Positions 45,232-55,200 of a stretch of DNA of 64,000 bases are shown in pieces. The notes below the pieces were generated by a model that saw only the letters and a list, made by a program, of their open reading frames with translations, was not told the DNA's origin and made no database searches. Position 1 is the first letter of the stretch. Every line of letters starts with the position of its first letter. The stretch comes from CAVTLG01 sp963735495 (lineage in GTDB: Bacteria; Chloroflexota; Ktedonobacteria; Ktedonobacterales; Ktedonobacteraceae). The stretch spans positions 186,001-250,000 of the forward strand of contig CAVTLG010000011.1 in NCBI GenBank assembly GCA_963735495.1, written 5' to 3'. A program made the translations under genes and the position numbers.

Positions 45232-48141
45232 ATGAAAGAAGGCACACACGAAAAAGACCAGGCAGAGCCGTTTGACGGTCAACCCAAACAACCTACGCTC
45301 TCAACGAAGGAACTGTATCAGTTGGCCGCAGATCAGGCGCAGCGGAGCACAGAGCTGACGCAGCGGGCCCATCAGCACTTGAGGGCTATGCAAGAGCCAT
45401 CTACTGAGGAAGGTGGGCTTTCCGAGCAATCCATGGGCCACCAAAGAGGCCAGGCAGAGCGCTTTGACGGTCAACAAAACCCATTTATGCCCGGAAATGA
45501 ACTGCTTCAGCAGGCATATGAACAGAGTGAGGTGTTCTCTCAGCAACTAAAGAGCTATGAGCAACTACTGAAGGGCAATGAGCAACTTGGGACCAGGAAA
45601 GCAAGCAACAAGGCACCTACTGAGGAAGTTAGGCATTCCGAGCAATCCATGCGCCGCAAGAGAGACCTGACAGACGACGATCCCACAAGCTCTTCACGAG
45701 ATCCTAAGAGGAGAAAGGACGATATCACGCAGTTTAGCGATGACTTCTCACCTTCTGGGCAGCCAATATCCACCATAGGTGCTGGGCCCGAGTCACAGAT
45801 GAGAGACCTCAGATCTAGCCAGCAATCTTTCCATCCCACCGAGTACGACCCATATTCTCAGCAACCAATGTACCTCCTACATGCTGAGTCTGCGTCACAG
45901 AGAATAGACCCCGGGTATGAGATGACAGATCCGCGAATGATGAGCTCAGGGCTTGGTGAGGCTAAGTTGTCGATGACAGGTCCGGCTTTTCAACCACCCA
46001 ACCCACCATATGGCAATATCTATGCCCCCCCAAATCCCCTGGAGGCAACCCCAGCCTATGGCAGAGATCCGCAGACATTCCAAGAGTTTGGTGCATCCGA
46101 CTACTTAACAGGGACCCGGCAACCCCAGATGTCGCAGCACCCGCCAGTGTTTGGTGGGCGTGAGCCACTGATGGCAGATCCGCCCCAAGAACCCCACGAG
46201 TATCCAGTGGATCAGTCGAGTCCTGATGATAGAGGGTATCAAACCCCATCGGAACCAGAAGAACCCCCCAAGTATCCACTGGTTCTGCGGAGCCCTGGTG
46301 GTGAACGCTATACGAAACCGGTTGATGATCCTAACCGCGCTAAGTGGGGAAAAACGACTAATGCGTGGAGGAAAACTCATGGGAAACAGATGACAAGGGA
46401 GATTGTCAATAAGAAGGGGAAGACGAAGATTGTTGATGTGAAGCTAACAGCAAAAAACTTGCTTGGAGCAGAGACACGAGGGTCCAATCCTGGAGGCTTC
46501 ACGAATGAGAGTGAGAACCGACAGGCCCTTCAAGATGCGTATAATGGTAAAAGACAAAGAGATGAAGAAGAACATGAAAAATCTAAGGTGCGATACGAGA
46601 ATACGAATGAAGTGAGAAACTTTCTGGAGGAGTATGGGATCGCAGTGCCGGTAAGGGAGGTGAAGGAAGGGAAGCGGATAGGACAGTTCATCACAGCCCC
46701 CGCAGTTCTGGCTGAGGCACAGAGGATGGACCCTGACGATCAAGAACTCCAGCAGCTTACCCTGGATAACCTTCGTGATGCGCAAGATGTGAAAAACCTT
46801 CTGGAGGAGCGTGGAGTCACAGTGCAGGTAACGAAGTGGGAGACAGTAGAGTTACACACACCTGCCGAAATTCTGGCTGAGGCACAGAGGAGGTACCCTA
46901 ACAATCAAGAACTTCGGGATTCTACCGCAGAGGATTTTTATGGTGCGGAAGAGGTGAAAAACTTTCTGGAGGAGCAGGAGATTGAAGTGCCGACAACAAG
47001 GAAGGTGCCGAAAGAACGGCTCTGGACAGCTTCCGCCATTCTGGTAGAGGCACAGAGCATGAACTCTCACGATCAAGAACTCCAGAAGCTTACCCTAGAT
47101 AGCCTTCGTGATGCGAAAGATGCGAAAACCTTTCTGGAGAAGGAGCATGGAGTCACAGTGCCGGTAACAAGGTGGGAGATAGTAAAGTTACACACACCTG
47201 CCGACATTCTGGCTGAGGCACGGAGGATGAACCCTAACAATCAAGAACTTCGGGATTCTACCGCAGAGGATTTTTATGGTGCGGAAGATGTGAAAAACTT
47301 TCTGGAGGAGCAGGAGGTTGAAGTGCCGACAACAAGGAAGGTGCCGAAAGAACAATTCTGGACAGCTTCCGCCATTCTGGCTGAGGCACAAAGGATGAAA
47401 CCTAACGATCAAGAACTTCAGGAGCTTACCCTAGAACGTGTGATACCACACGCAGCAAAGCGTGATGCGCAGAAAGTGATAAACTTTCTGAAGGAGAAGT
47501 ATGATGTCAAGGTGCCACCACGGGAGAAAGTAGAGTTCCACACACGCTTCGACATTCTGGCTGAGGCACAGAGGAAGAAACCTAACGATCAAGCACTTCA
47601 GGAGCTTACCCTAGATAACATTTATGATACGAATTATATGAACACCTTTCTGGAGGAGCATCATCAGGTCAAAGAGCCGAAACAGAGGAAAGGACAGCCC
47701 TGGACAGCTGCCGACATTCTGGCTGAGGCACAGAGGATGAAACCTGACGATCAAGCACTTCAGATGCTTACCCTAGATAGCATTTATGATATGAATTATG
47801 TGAGAAGGTATCTGAACAAGCATCATCGGACCCAAATGCCGCCATGGAGGATGGTAGAGCTCGACACACCTGCCGACATTCTGGCTAAGGCACAGAGGAT
47901 GAAACCTGACGATCAAGCACTTCAGAGGCTTACCCTAGAACGTGTGATACCATTGGCCCAGGGACAGCGTACAAGCACCGCTGCAGAGCAGGGGGAAGCT
48001 GGCCCTGCTACCATGCACGAAGAAACAGGCATTCCCGCTGGGACTCGTGCTCCTTCCGAGCTCATGGGCCTTTATAGCGAAGAATATGCATGGCCCCAGG
48101 GAGATTTTGGAGCGTTCGATCCCCGGGGCTTCGCAAAATGA
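45232..48141 (+). CDS. Large repeat protein with eight degenerate ~55-residue modules
   Basis: ATG at 45232 (MKEGTHEKDQAEPFDGQPKQ), GGAAAGGACC upstream; 969 residues. Residues 1-370: polar, Gln/Pro/Ser-rich and probably disordered, with two related segments (DQAEPFDGQ / GQAERFDGQ, each followed by a helical Gln-rich stretch) and a basic patch (RKRDLTDDDPTSSSRDPKRR). Residues ~370-450: a basic region (NRAKWGKTTNAWRKTHGKQM) that could bind nucleic acid. Residues ~455-915: eight modules built as VKNFLEE...VPV...TPADILAEAQRM.P.DQELQ.LTLD. There is no signal peptide or membrane segment. I do not recognise the family; the repeated two-helix plan suggests a binding scaffold. Flanked by a MITE-like element and noncoding DNA. 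Confidence 0.75.
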   Translation: MKEGTHEKDQAEPFDGQPKQPTLSTKELYQLAADQAQRSTELTQRAHQHLRAMQEPSTEEGGLSEQSMGHQRGQAERFDGQQNPFMPGNELLQQAYEQSEVFSQQLKSYEQLLKGNEQLGTRKASNKAPTEEVRHSEQSMRRKRDLTDDDPTSSSRDPKRRKDDITQFSDDFSPSGQPISTIGAGPESQMRDLRSSQQSFHPTEYDPYSQQPMYLLHAESASQRIDPGYEMTDPRMMSSGLGEAKLSMTGPAFQPPNPPYGNIYAPPNPLEATPAYGRDPQTFQEFGASDYLTGTRQPQMSQHPPVFGGREPLMADPPQEPHEYPVDQSSPDDRGYQTPSEPEEPPKYPLVLRSPGGERYTKPVDDPNRAKWGKTTNAWRKTHGKQMTREIVNKKGKTKIVDVKLTAKNLLGAETRGSNPGGFTNESENRQALQDAYNGKRQRDEEEHEKSKVRYENTNEVRNFLEEYGIAVPVREVKEGKRIGQFITAPAVLAEAQRMDPDDQELQQLTLDNLRDAQDVKNLLEERGVTVQVTKWETVELHTPAEILAEAQRRYPNNQELRDSTAEDFYGAEEVKNFLEEQEIEVPTTRKVPKERLWTASAILVEAQSMNSHDQELQKLTLDSLRDAKDAKTFLEKEHGVTVPVTRWEIVKLHTPADILAEARRMNPNNQELRDSTAEDFYGAEDVKNFLEEQEVEVPTTRKVPKEQFWTASAILAEAQRMKPNDQELQELTLERVIPHAAKRDAQKVINFLKEKYDVKVPPREKVEFHTRFDILAEAQRKKPNDQALQELTLDNIYDTNYMNTFLEEHHQVKEPKQRKGQPWTAADILAEAQRMKPDDQALQMLTLDSIYDMNYVRRYLNKHHRTQMPPWRMVELDTPADILAKAQRMKPDDQALQRLTLERVIPLAQGQRTSTAAEQGEAGPATMHEETGIPAGTRAPSELMGLYSEEYAWPQGDFGAFDPRGFAK
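46597..47970 (+). repeat. Eight-copy coding repeat in the large repeat protein
   Basis: Units of 54-62 codons. The most constant part is ILAEAQRMKPNDQ followed by ALQ/ELQ and LTLD. Units 2-3 and 4-5 form a longer duplicated pair: STAEDFYGAE and VEVPTTRKVPKE recur at nearly identical DNA (about 46916-47040 and 47248-47370), so this pair was copied recently. Confidence 0.85.
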
Positions 48142-48246
48142 CGTATGGCTCATTGCGCTCTACACGCGGAGACGCCCAGATATGCCACTAGCGGTATCGT
48201 GGTTACAAACAGAACAAGCTGCTGCCGACAGATGCCATCACAACAT

Positions 48247-48357
48247 CTAGTGCTTCGTCAAGCTTCATTTGAGTAGTTGCCAAATGACCTGAGGCGGCTT
48301 TTCACCTCGTTTCATGGCTATGGACTACCTGTCAAATGAAGATTGACAGACCACTAG
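48247..48357. mobile_element. 111-bp MITE-like element with long inverted ends
   Basis: The left end CTAGTGCTTCGTCAAGCTTC (going on to ATTTGA) and the right end TCAAATGAAGATTGACAGAC then CACTAG are imperfect inverted repeats of about 26 bp. A second inner pair GTAGT...ACTAC follows. The ends begin and finish with CTAG. No reading frame inside. It could fold into one long hairpin. Confidence 0.6.
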
Positions 48358-48362
48358 GGCAG

Positions 48363-49484
48363 TCAGAACACTTTCAGATGAGACAACACTGATTCATAGA
48401 CGTTGCGTTTTTCAGGATATGCTTTGATTGCCATCTTTACTACCGCTTTCATGAGGGAAGGATCATACGGGTGTATTTGTTTATAAGGCCATGCTTGCTG
48501 ACCGGTCGCGTATGGCACAAGGAAATCCAGTGCTTTTTCGATGCTCGCGTTATTGTTTAATTTGTAATGCCATAAATCGATGCCTACGTTTTGTCCAAGC
48601 TCTGCCAGCCTGAATAATCCCCGTAAGTTTACAAGGGAATAATTAAAGCTTTTCGTGCGTCTCAGTTCTTCCGGCTGTCCACCTTCTGCGTTGATTTGGG
48701 AGGGCAACTGGTTGCGCATGAAATAAACCAGCATATCCTTGGCCAGAGTGGCATGGCCCGTAAATTCAGCAATGGCAACCTTCTGTGCGGTATACCAGGT
48801 GAGCTGGTTGTTCTTTACAGATTCGGCGACGTTGCGGCCATTCGTACTGGTTTGCAGCCACTGTAAATATGCGCTGAACCACTGGCGCATCCCGTTTTTG
48901 AAGTGTGGTGGGACATGATAGGATTTTTCCAGTTTGGTTATGGACGTGATCAGGTCTACAAACTGATGTGTTTCTATGATACCAGACGGGTTGCCCAGGC
49001 CGTTATTTTTTCCTGGAAATATTTGCGCGTAGTTCAGGTTCGGGTTCATCCTGGTTTCCGGCTTTAAAAACCAGGTATCCAGCAGTTGTATTGCCCGTTG
49101 GGCATACCGTTCATCATGGCTCACGCTATAACCGGATACTAACTGCCTGACCGATTTAATCAGATGCTCAAGGTTTTTATGGTCGGTGTATGCCTGTATT
49201 TCCGGGTTCGTCTGTCCGTCACGCAAGATATATGGCAATCCATTCGGGGTATTGGGGTTTGGCCATGCGTAGGTGGACAAGGTGATGTAATCATGGGGAT
49301 CACCACTCGGAGCCTTGATCGGGCTTTCCACAACTGAGTGCAAGGGGAGCGCTAGCGCCTTTTGGGCATCCGCAATAGTGTTATCATGATCATCGCTCTT
49401 TGCTGCAGAAACAGGTGATCTCACACCCAATATTCTGGCTATAGTTGCGAAATAACGACGCAATTGAAGAGTATTCCACAACAT
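48363..49484 (-). CDS. Alginate-lyase-family polysaccharide lyase (PL5-like)
   Basis: ATG at 49484 (MLWNTLQLRRYFATIARILG) after TTGGAGA; 373 residues. Alpha/alpha-barrel type with family motifs: DYITLSTYAWPNPNTPNG near residue 65, NYAQIFPGKNNGLGNPSGII and ETHQF near 155, KNNQLTWYTAQKVAIAEF near 220, and EELRRTKSFNYSLVNLRGLF near 270, covering the Asn, His, Arg and Tyr expected for beta-elimination. The N-terminus is weakly hydrophobic and not a clear signal peptide. Likely degrades uronic-acid polymers such as alginate or related exopolysaccharides. Confidence 0.8.
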   Translation of the reverse strand: MLWNTLQLRRYFATIARILGVRSPVSAAKSDDHDNTIADAQKALALPLHSVVESPIKAPSGDPHDYITLSTYAWPNPNTPNGLPYILRDGQTNPEIQAYTDHKNLEHLIKSVRQLVSGYSVSHDERYAQRAIQLLDTWFLKPETRMNPNLNYAQIFPGKNNGLGNPSGIIETHQFVDLITSITKLEKSYHVPPHFKNGMRQWFSAYLQWLQTSTNGRNVAESVKNNQLTWYTAQKVAIAEFTGHATLAKDMLVYFMRNQLPSQINAEGGQPEELRRTKSFNYSLVNLRGLFRLAELGQNVGIDLWHYKLNNNASIEKALDFLVPYATGQQAWPYKQIHPYDPSLMKAVVKMAIKAYPEKRNVYESVLSHLKVF

Positions 49485-49708
49485 GATGAATTTCTCCAAA
49501 CGAATGATCAAGCAGCCACTGTCAGCCATCTACATTGGCCTGTAGTCCAGATCCCCAAAAACAGGTGCGGAATGTGGGTTTGCTATTAATATAATGTTAC
49601 TATTAAAAAAAAACAGAGGAAAAGGAGGTCTATTTTTGTATGTATAGTGTGATTCTCTCATTCGCCATCAATTAGCTGCCAATTCAACTAAAGATTAGTC
49701 AAGGGCCT

Positions 49709-49740
49709 GTAAACACGACCATTAAACTGGTCGTGTTTAC
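49709..49740. terminator. Hairpin GTAAACACGACCA / TGGTCGTGTTTAC
   Basis: Perfect 13-bp stem with a six-base loop between the lyase promoter region and the end of the DUF3761-like gene. Probably terminates the minus-strand gene at 49796. Confidence 0.65.
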
Positions 49741-49795
49741 AGCGTATCTACCGATACAAATGAACCGCGTGCTTTCTCATGAATTATCCCCTCAT

Positions 49796-50479
49796 TTAAT
49801 GCTGATAGACTGCCGCTGCCACCCCTCCATCGCGCGAACACGCCCCACTGACCCCTCCGCTATGGCTATATTCCCCGTTCTCGCATTCCACAACATAGCC
49901 ATTTGTATCCTTCCAGAACGTCGTTACACAGCGAAAGTAGCTGCAAAAGTCTGCGGCAGGGCTATAGACCAGCGCTCCACTATTTGCATCTGTACTATAG
50001 CAGACGCCATCGACCTGGGTGCCGTTGCATGCTGGAGCTGGTGGCTGTGTTGGCACTGGCGTGGGCGTAGGCATCGGTGGGACAGGTGTCGGCGTTGGTG
50101 GAATCGGAGTAGGAGTCGGCGGGACTGGCGTTGGTTTTGCTGTGGGTGTTGGCTTCACTGTGGGTGTCGGTTTCGGCGTAGCAGTCGCGGGCCTCGTCGT
50201 GGCTACTACATGGGCTATGGGTGTAGGTTGTGTGAGTGGTTTACTGCTCGCTGCTGCCGCTGCAGCAGAGCAGAGGCAGAATGAGCCGATCAAAAAAAAC
50301 GAGAGGCAACCTAAACCGAGCTTGGCAGCAGGTCTTTGACGACGAAACCAGGCTTGGAGCCGCCGATGAGGAAGCGGTCGAACTGGATTTGTTGGCCATT
50401 GAGCAGCCGTTTGATCACTGTAGAAAGTGTTTTGTGGATAGTTTGGCTGGTGATGCGGATATTGATTATTTTGAGACAT
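49796..50479 (-). CDS. Membrane-anchored DUF3761-like protein with Thr-Pro linker
   Basis: ATG at 50479 (MSQNNQYPHHQPNYPQNTFY), AGAAGGGAA upstream; 227 residues. Residues 1-50 are Pro/Gln-rich and cytoplasmic; 55-80 form one membrane helix (LGLGCLSFFLIGSFCLCSAA); 85-150 is a low-complexity linker of PTPTP/PPTPTPIPP units; 150-227 is a cysteine-rich outer domain ending in ECENGEYSHSGGVSGACSRD and GGV, the DUF3761 pattern. Function unknown; the linker spans the cell wall. Confidence 0.7.
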   Translation of the reverse strand: MSQNNQYPHHQPNYPQNTFYSDQTAAQWPTNPVRPLPHRRLQAWFRRQRPAAKLGLGCLSFFLIGSFCLCSAAAAAASSKPLTQPTPIAHVVATTRPATATPKPTPTVKPTPTAKPTPVPPTPTPIPPTPTPVPPMPTPTPVPTQPPAPACNGTQVDGVCYSTDANSGALVYSPAADFCSYFRCVTTFWKDTNGYVVECENGEYSHSGGVSGACSRDGGVAAAVYQH

Positions 50480-50855
50480 AAATTCCCTTCTTCCCATTTT
50501 TCTACTTCCATAAAATAGACACATCCATATATATAACTCTATTGCGGAGAAGAGGTAACAACATATATTGGCTCTTTTTCATACACAAGAATTATCTATG
50601 GCATTGATATGACTTGCAGAGGGAGATAGATCAGAGATACTTAGTCCATCTATTTTATAGCAGATAACACAAGAAAGGTATTAGTGGTAACAGAAAATTT
50701 GGTATAGTGGTCTAGATGTCTTGACATTTTAACCAACTGCGGGTACCCTCATAATAAACAGGCTCGTCCATCTTTCTCCATGGTCTTGCGGACGCTGCAA
50801 GATCCGCTACTCTGTCAACCTTTATTTTCTGTGCACATCAGAGAGGAAACCTGTC
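50480..50855. other. Divergent upstream region of the DUF3761-like gene and the chitinase
   Basis: AT-rich, no gene. Promoters for both directions are expected; TTGACA at about 50723 has no well-spaced -10 partner that I can defend. Confidence 0.3.
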
Positions 50856-52193
50856 ATGAAGCGTTACACCTACCTGGTCATTGTGGCCCTGGCCTGTCTG
50901 CTAAGCATCTTCGGCTTTTTAGGACAGGATGCAGGTATAGCCAATGCCACACAATCTCATCCCACGGGACAGTCAAATGGCTCCAGCCAACGGGTCGTTG
51001 CCTATTTTACCCAGTGGGGAATCTACTCCGGCTTCTTTGAAAAGAATCTGGTTACTAGTGGGACAGCAGCTCACCTGACCACCCTTAACTACGCATTCAG
51101 CAATATCAGCGCTAATCTCCAATGTAGTCAGGGCGATGTCTGGGCTGACTACCAGCGCCCCTTTGCGGCCAGCGAGAGCGTCAACGGCCAGGCCGATAGT
51201 TGGAGTGAGAACCTCAGAGGCAACTTCGAGCAACTGCGGGAACTCAAGCAGATGTACCCTAAGCTCAAGATCCTGATCTCCATTGGCGGATGGAGCTGGT
51301 CCACCAATTTCTCAGCGGCAGCCGAACCGCAGAACCGCGCGGCCTTTGTGCAATCCTGCATCAATCAATATATTCTAGGCAACTTGCCTTTGCTAGCCGG
51401 AGATGTCGCAGGTGGCCCTGGCTCAGCCGCAAATATCTTTGATGGCTTTGACATCGACTGGGAATATCCCGACAATCCAGGCAATGGCAACGCCTATGGC
51501 CCGCAAGACACCGCCAATTTCACCGGTCTGCTGGCCGAGTTCCGCCACCAACTCGATAAGCTGGGCCAACAGACCGGTAGACACTATCTCCTCAGCGCCG
51601 CATTGCCCTCTGGTCAAGACAAGTACAGCCATATTCAGCTCAACCAGATCGGCAAATACCTGGACTGGGGCAACCTGATGACCTACGATATGCATGGTGC
51701 CTGGGACGCTACCGGCCCGTCTGATTTCAACGCCCCGCTTTTCTGCGATCCTCGTGATCCCTCACCCGCTCCAGCCAACACCTACTGTATCAATCACGCC
51801 GTCAGCGATTACTTGAGAGCTGGTTTCCCCGCGTCTAGGCTCGTGCTGGGCATTCCGCTCTACGGCCATGGCTGGACCAACGTGCCTGATGTGAACCACG
51901 GCCTTTTCCAGAGCAGCCCTGCTATGCAACCTGCGGCCCTTGGTGGCGGCACGGCGAATTACAATCAGCTCGTCACGCTCAATCTGACACGCTATTGGGA
52001 CCCGCTGGCCATGACGGCCTGGTATTACGACGGCACAAACTTCTGGAGCTACGACGATCCCGCTTCGATTGCCAGCAAAATGGATTACGTCAAGAAGCTC
52101 GGTCTTGGTGGCGCTATGGCCTGGTCCCTGGATGGCGACGACGCAGCTGGTACCCTGATGAATGCCATCTATCAAGGTTTGCATAGCCGCTAG
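50856..52193 (+). CDS. Secreted GH18 chitinase
   Basis: ATG at 50856 after AGAGAGGAAA; 445 residues. A signal peptide (MKRYTYLVIVALACLLSIFG, cleavage near the ANA at 31) precedes one GH18 TIM barrel: RVVAYFTQWGIYSG, the substrate strand LKILISIGGWSWS, the catalytic FDGFDIDWEYP at 195-205 with Glu203 as the acid, MTYDMHGAWD and GGAMAWSLDGD. It hydrolyses beta-1,4-N-acetylglucosamine chains outside the cell. No chitin-binding module is attached. Confidence 0.95.
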   Translation: MKRYTYLVIVALACLLSIFGFLGQDAGIANATQSHPTGQSNGSSQRVVAYFTQWGIYSGFFEKNLVTSGTAAHLTTLNYAFSNISANLQCSQGDVWADYQRPFAASESVNGQADSWSENLRGNFEQLRELKQMYPKLKILISIGGWSWSTNFSAAAEPQNRAAFVQSCINQYILGNLPLLAGDVAGGPGSAANIFDGFDIDWEYPDNPGNGNAYGPQDTANFTGLLAEFRHQLDKLGQQTGRHYLLSAALPSGQDKYSHIQLNQIGKYLDWGNLMTYDMHGAWDATGPSDFNAPLFCDPRDPSPAPANTYCINHAVSDYLRAGFPASRLVLGIPLYGHGWTNVPDVNHGLFQSSPAMQPAALGGGTANYNQLVTLNLTRYWDPLAMTAWYYDGTNFWSYDDPASIASKMDYVKKLGLGGAMAWSLDGDDAAGTLMNAIYQGLHSR

Positions 52194-52232
52194 ATCTTTT
52201 TTCGTCACTCTTCTGGAAAAACTGCTAGAGTC

Positions 52233-55200
52233 TCACTGGCGTGGCGGCTCTAGCAGCAGCACGGACGGTACACGCTCTGGCGCAGCCAGGCGCAGCAGCG
52301 CATAGCCCATACCCGCCAGCCCGTTCATCAGCCCTGGCGTCTCTACGCCTGCCGGTATACCACTTTCCCAGCCCTGCGCATCCACACTATCAAGCAACAT
52401 AGCCGCCTGACGGTGTAACAGTGCAGTGTAGGCACCAGCATTGGGCAGCACCTGCGAAGCTACTAATAAGAGTTCAAGATTGCCCAGGTCGCCATGGCAG
52501 AGAGCATGATTGCGCCCAAATCCCTGTACGAGCGTGGTGGCAATAGCTACAGCAGTCTCTGTATACAGCTCAGCATCGTCGAGATACGCGAGCGAGGCCA
52601 GCCGGGATAGTCCGATGCCAGGCGCTCCATGACACCATGCGACCATGAATTTGCGCTGTTCCGCGCCATCCTGTTCTTTGTCATTTTGCTCTGGGTCACT
52701 CCGCTCCGTTAAGGGATCGCGCAAATCCAGCCAGTTCTGCTGCTCCGGTACGAACATACTGCGCTCATAGGCGATGGCCTCTTGCGCAGTACGCCGAAAA
52801 CGCTCCTCACCACTGATACCAAACAGGCGCAACAGGCTCAGAGCAATACCCGCGTTGCCATGCGAAAAACCCGTCAGAGCTTTAGCTGCCATTGTGGTAA
52901 TCCAGCCGCAACCATGCTCCTGGCTTTGCGCGTGCTGCAGCAGGTGACCACCACAACGCTGCGCTAGCTGCAGTACTAGATCCTCCGGCAACACGGTGTA
53001 AAGACTACAGAGCACATTGAGGAATCCCGCTGCACCATTCATTATGTCAAATTGCACATCTTTTTCTATGAGATCGCTCAGATGCGAGAGGAGTTCTAGC
53101 GCTTCATGGTACAGTGCTGGCTCGTTCCATATTTTTCCCATCTGAGTGAGTAGATAGATATATCCACCATAGCCCTCAAACGCTCCAATGCTAGCATTAG
53201 CCGCAGGTGTGTGCATGACCAATGCTCGCGCGCTCTCTTGCGCCTGTCGCGCCAGTGCAGTATATTGTGTGTCCTCTGTTAACAGACCCAGATAGCCCAG
53301 GAAGAGGGCTATACCTGACAGGCCGCCATAGAGATCACTGCCCGTCGGCAGCAGATGCCATACGCGCTCATTGACCGGTACAACTCCCAGCCAACCAACG
53401 CCCTGCTCACTATGCAAAGCCAGCGTCTGTAAACGGTCTCCCAGCGCACGTGCCATGCTTATGCAGCGCTCATAGGAGCTTGACGAGGAGGACTGTTGTA
53501 AGTGAAGTTGTGCCTGCAGTGCCTCGTTACCCAGTGTGAGCGTAGAAAATGAGGCCTGGATCACCCATATTTGCCGCTGCATATCTTGCAGATCCAGTGA
53601 CTGTATGCGTTTACGCACGTGCTCAATGCTTGGCTCAGCAAAAAAGTTCGCGATCCGCTCACCTCTGGCAGTGAAGAGGTCACAGCTATCTGGATAGGTG
53701 GTGAACAATGGAATATCGCCCTGCCGCAGATCTTCCTGCTCGGCAGGCAGCACACGGAGCAGATGGGGTTGCAGAGGAACGTTCACCCATAAGCGATCTA
53801 GTACCCGGTCGCGATCCAACGCATCACGCAACGCATTGGGATGAAAGCTCTCTAACAGCAGCGTCATATACATATGCGACGGACGCAGCAGCACACGGAT
53901 TTCGTCATGCTCAAAACATGGTAAGAGTATTGTGAGCATTTTTTCCCGATAAAGTATTAAATATCGGTATAATGATATAAAACCTGCAATAATATCGTCA
54001 CGATACTCCACAGTGTTCACATCCTGGCCGTTTAAAAGCGGACGATGCCTGCCCAGCGTCAACGCAACATGCTCTTTCGTGAGTCGCATCTGATCTGTGC
54101 CATAGTCTTGCCAGACAGGCACAGGTACTGGAATGAACTGTCCGGCCAGTCCTCCCAGGCTGCTCACATCGACACCATCGGCCTGATCATTTGACCAGAT
54201 GCGCAGTGGCAGAAAACCAACGTGCAGTACCGATTGATGCAGCGTTTCGTTCAACATCGCCTCTAAAGACGTACTACCCTCTGATAAAGCTGGCGGATGG
54301 AACAGCGCTTCCAGATCGACCAGCATGGGATCTTCACCAGCAGCAAGGACATTTTCTGTGTGGAAATCGATGGCCTCCAGTGCATAGAGCAGCGCCAGGT
54401 AACTGCCTTGCCGCTGATAAAAACGCTTGACCTCCTCAATAGAGCGACAGGTATCTGCGACAATAAATTCACACCAGCCATAGTTCTCTCTGGCAATCAG
54501 CTTTAAGAGGCGAAAGGCCGGTTGGTGGCCCTGCTGATTAAACCAGGAGAGCAGTTCTTGAAAATGGGCATCGACGGCGAGCGAGCGGGGTTTATAGACC
54601 AGATGTGCGCCGTTGCTCCATGTCAGCAGCATCACACTATGGCCCTGGCGGTGTTGGTCACCCATACCTGCCTGGATTCCACTCAGCACACCAGGATCGC
54701 CCTCTGCAAAAAACACACTCTGGATCTGCTGCCAATCGCAACACAGACGCTCCAGTAACTCTAGATAGACCTCATCCCAGCGCTCCAGTATTTCCACGAT
54801 TTGTCTCGCCAGCACCGGATATTCCTCAAAAAGATGCAGTATGCCCGCTGGTTGGCTCAGTTGTTGGAGAAAGACGGCAAAGCGTTGTTCCGGTGTCTCG
54901 CCAGCTAACTGCCCCTGTATCTTTGCCACGTGTAGCTCCAACACAATCGTGCGTGTTATCCTGGGAAGCAGCAGTCGCGGCAGATCCGTTACTGCTAGAG
55001 CGCTGACGGTTTGATCATCGAAGGGCAGTTGCTCATAGGTGGAAACCAGGCGCTGAATGCCCACTTGTAGATGCTTGATACGATATTGCAGCAAAGGAGC
55101 TAGCGAGGAGAGCAGTGCTTGCGTTGTGGCATCTTTAATCTGCTGTAGCAGTAATGCATGTGTACTATCTTCTTCTACTTTTGTATATTTTACCTCAAAT

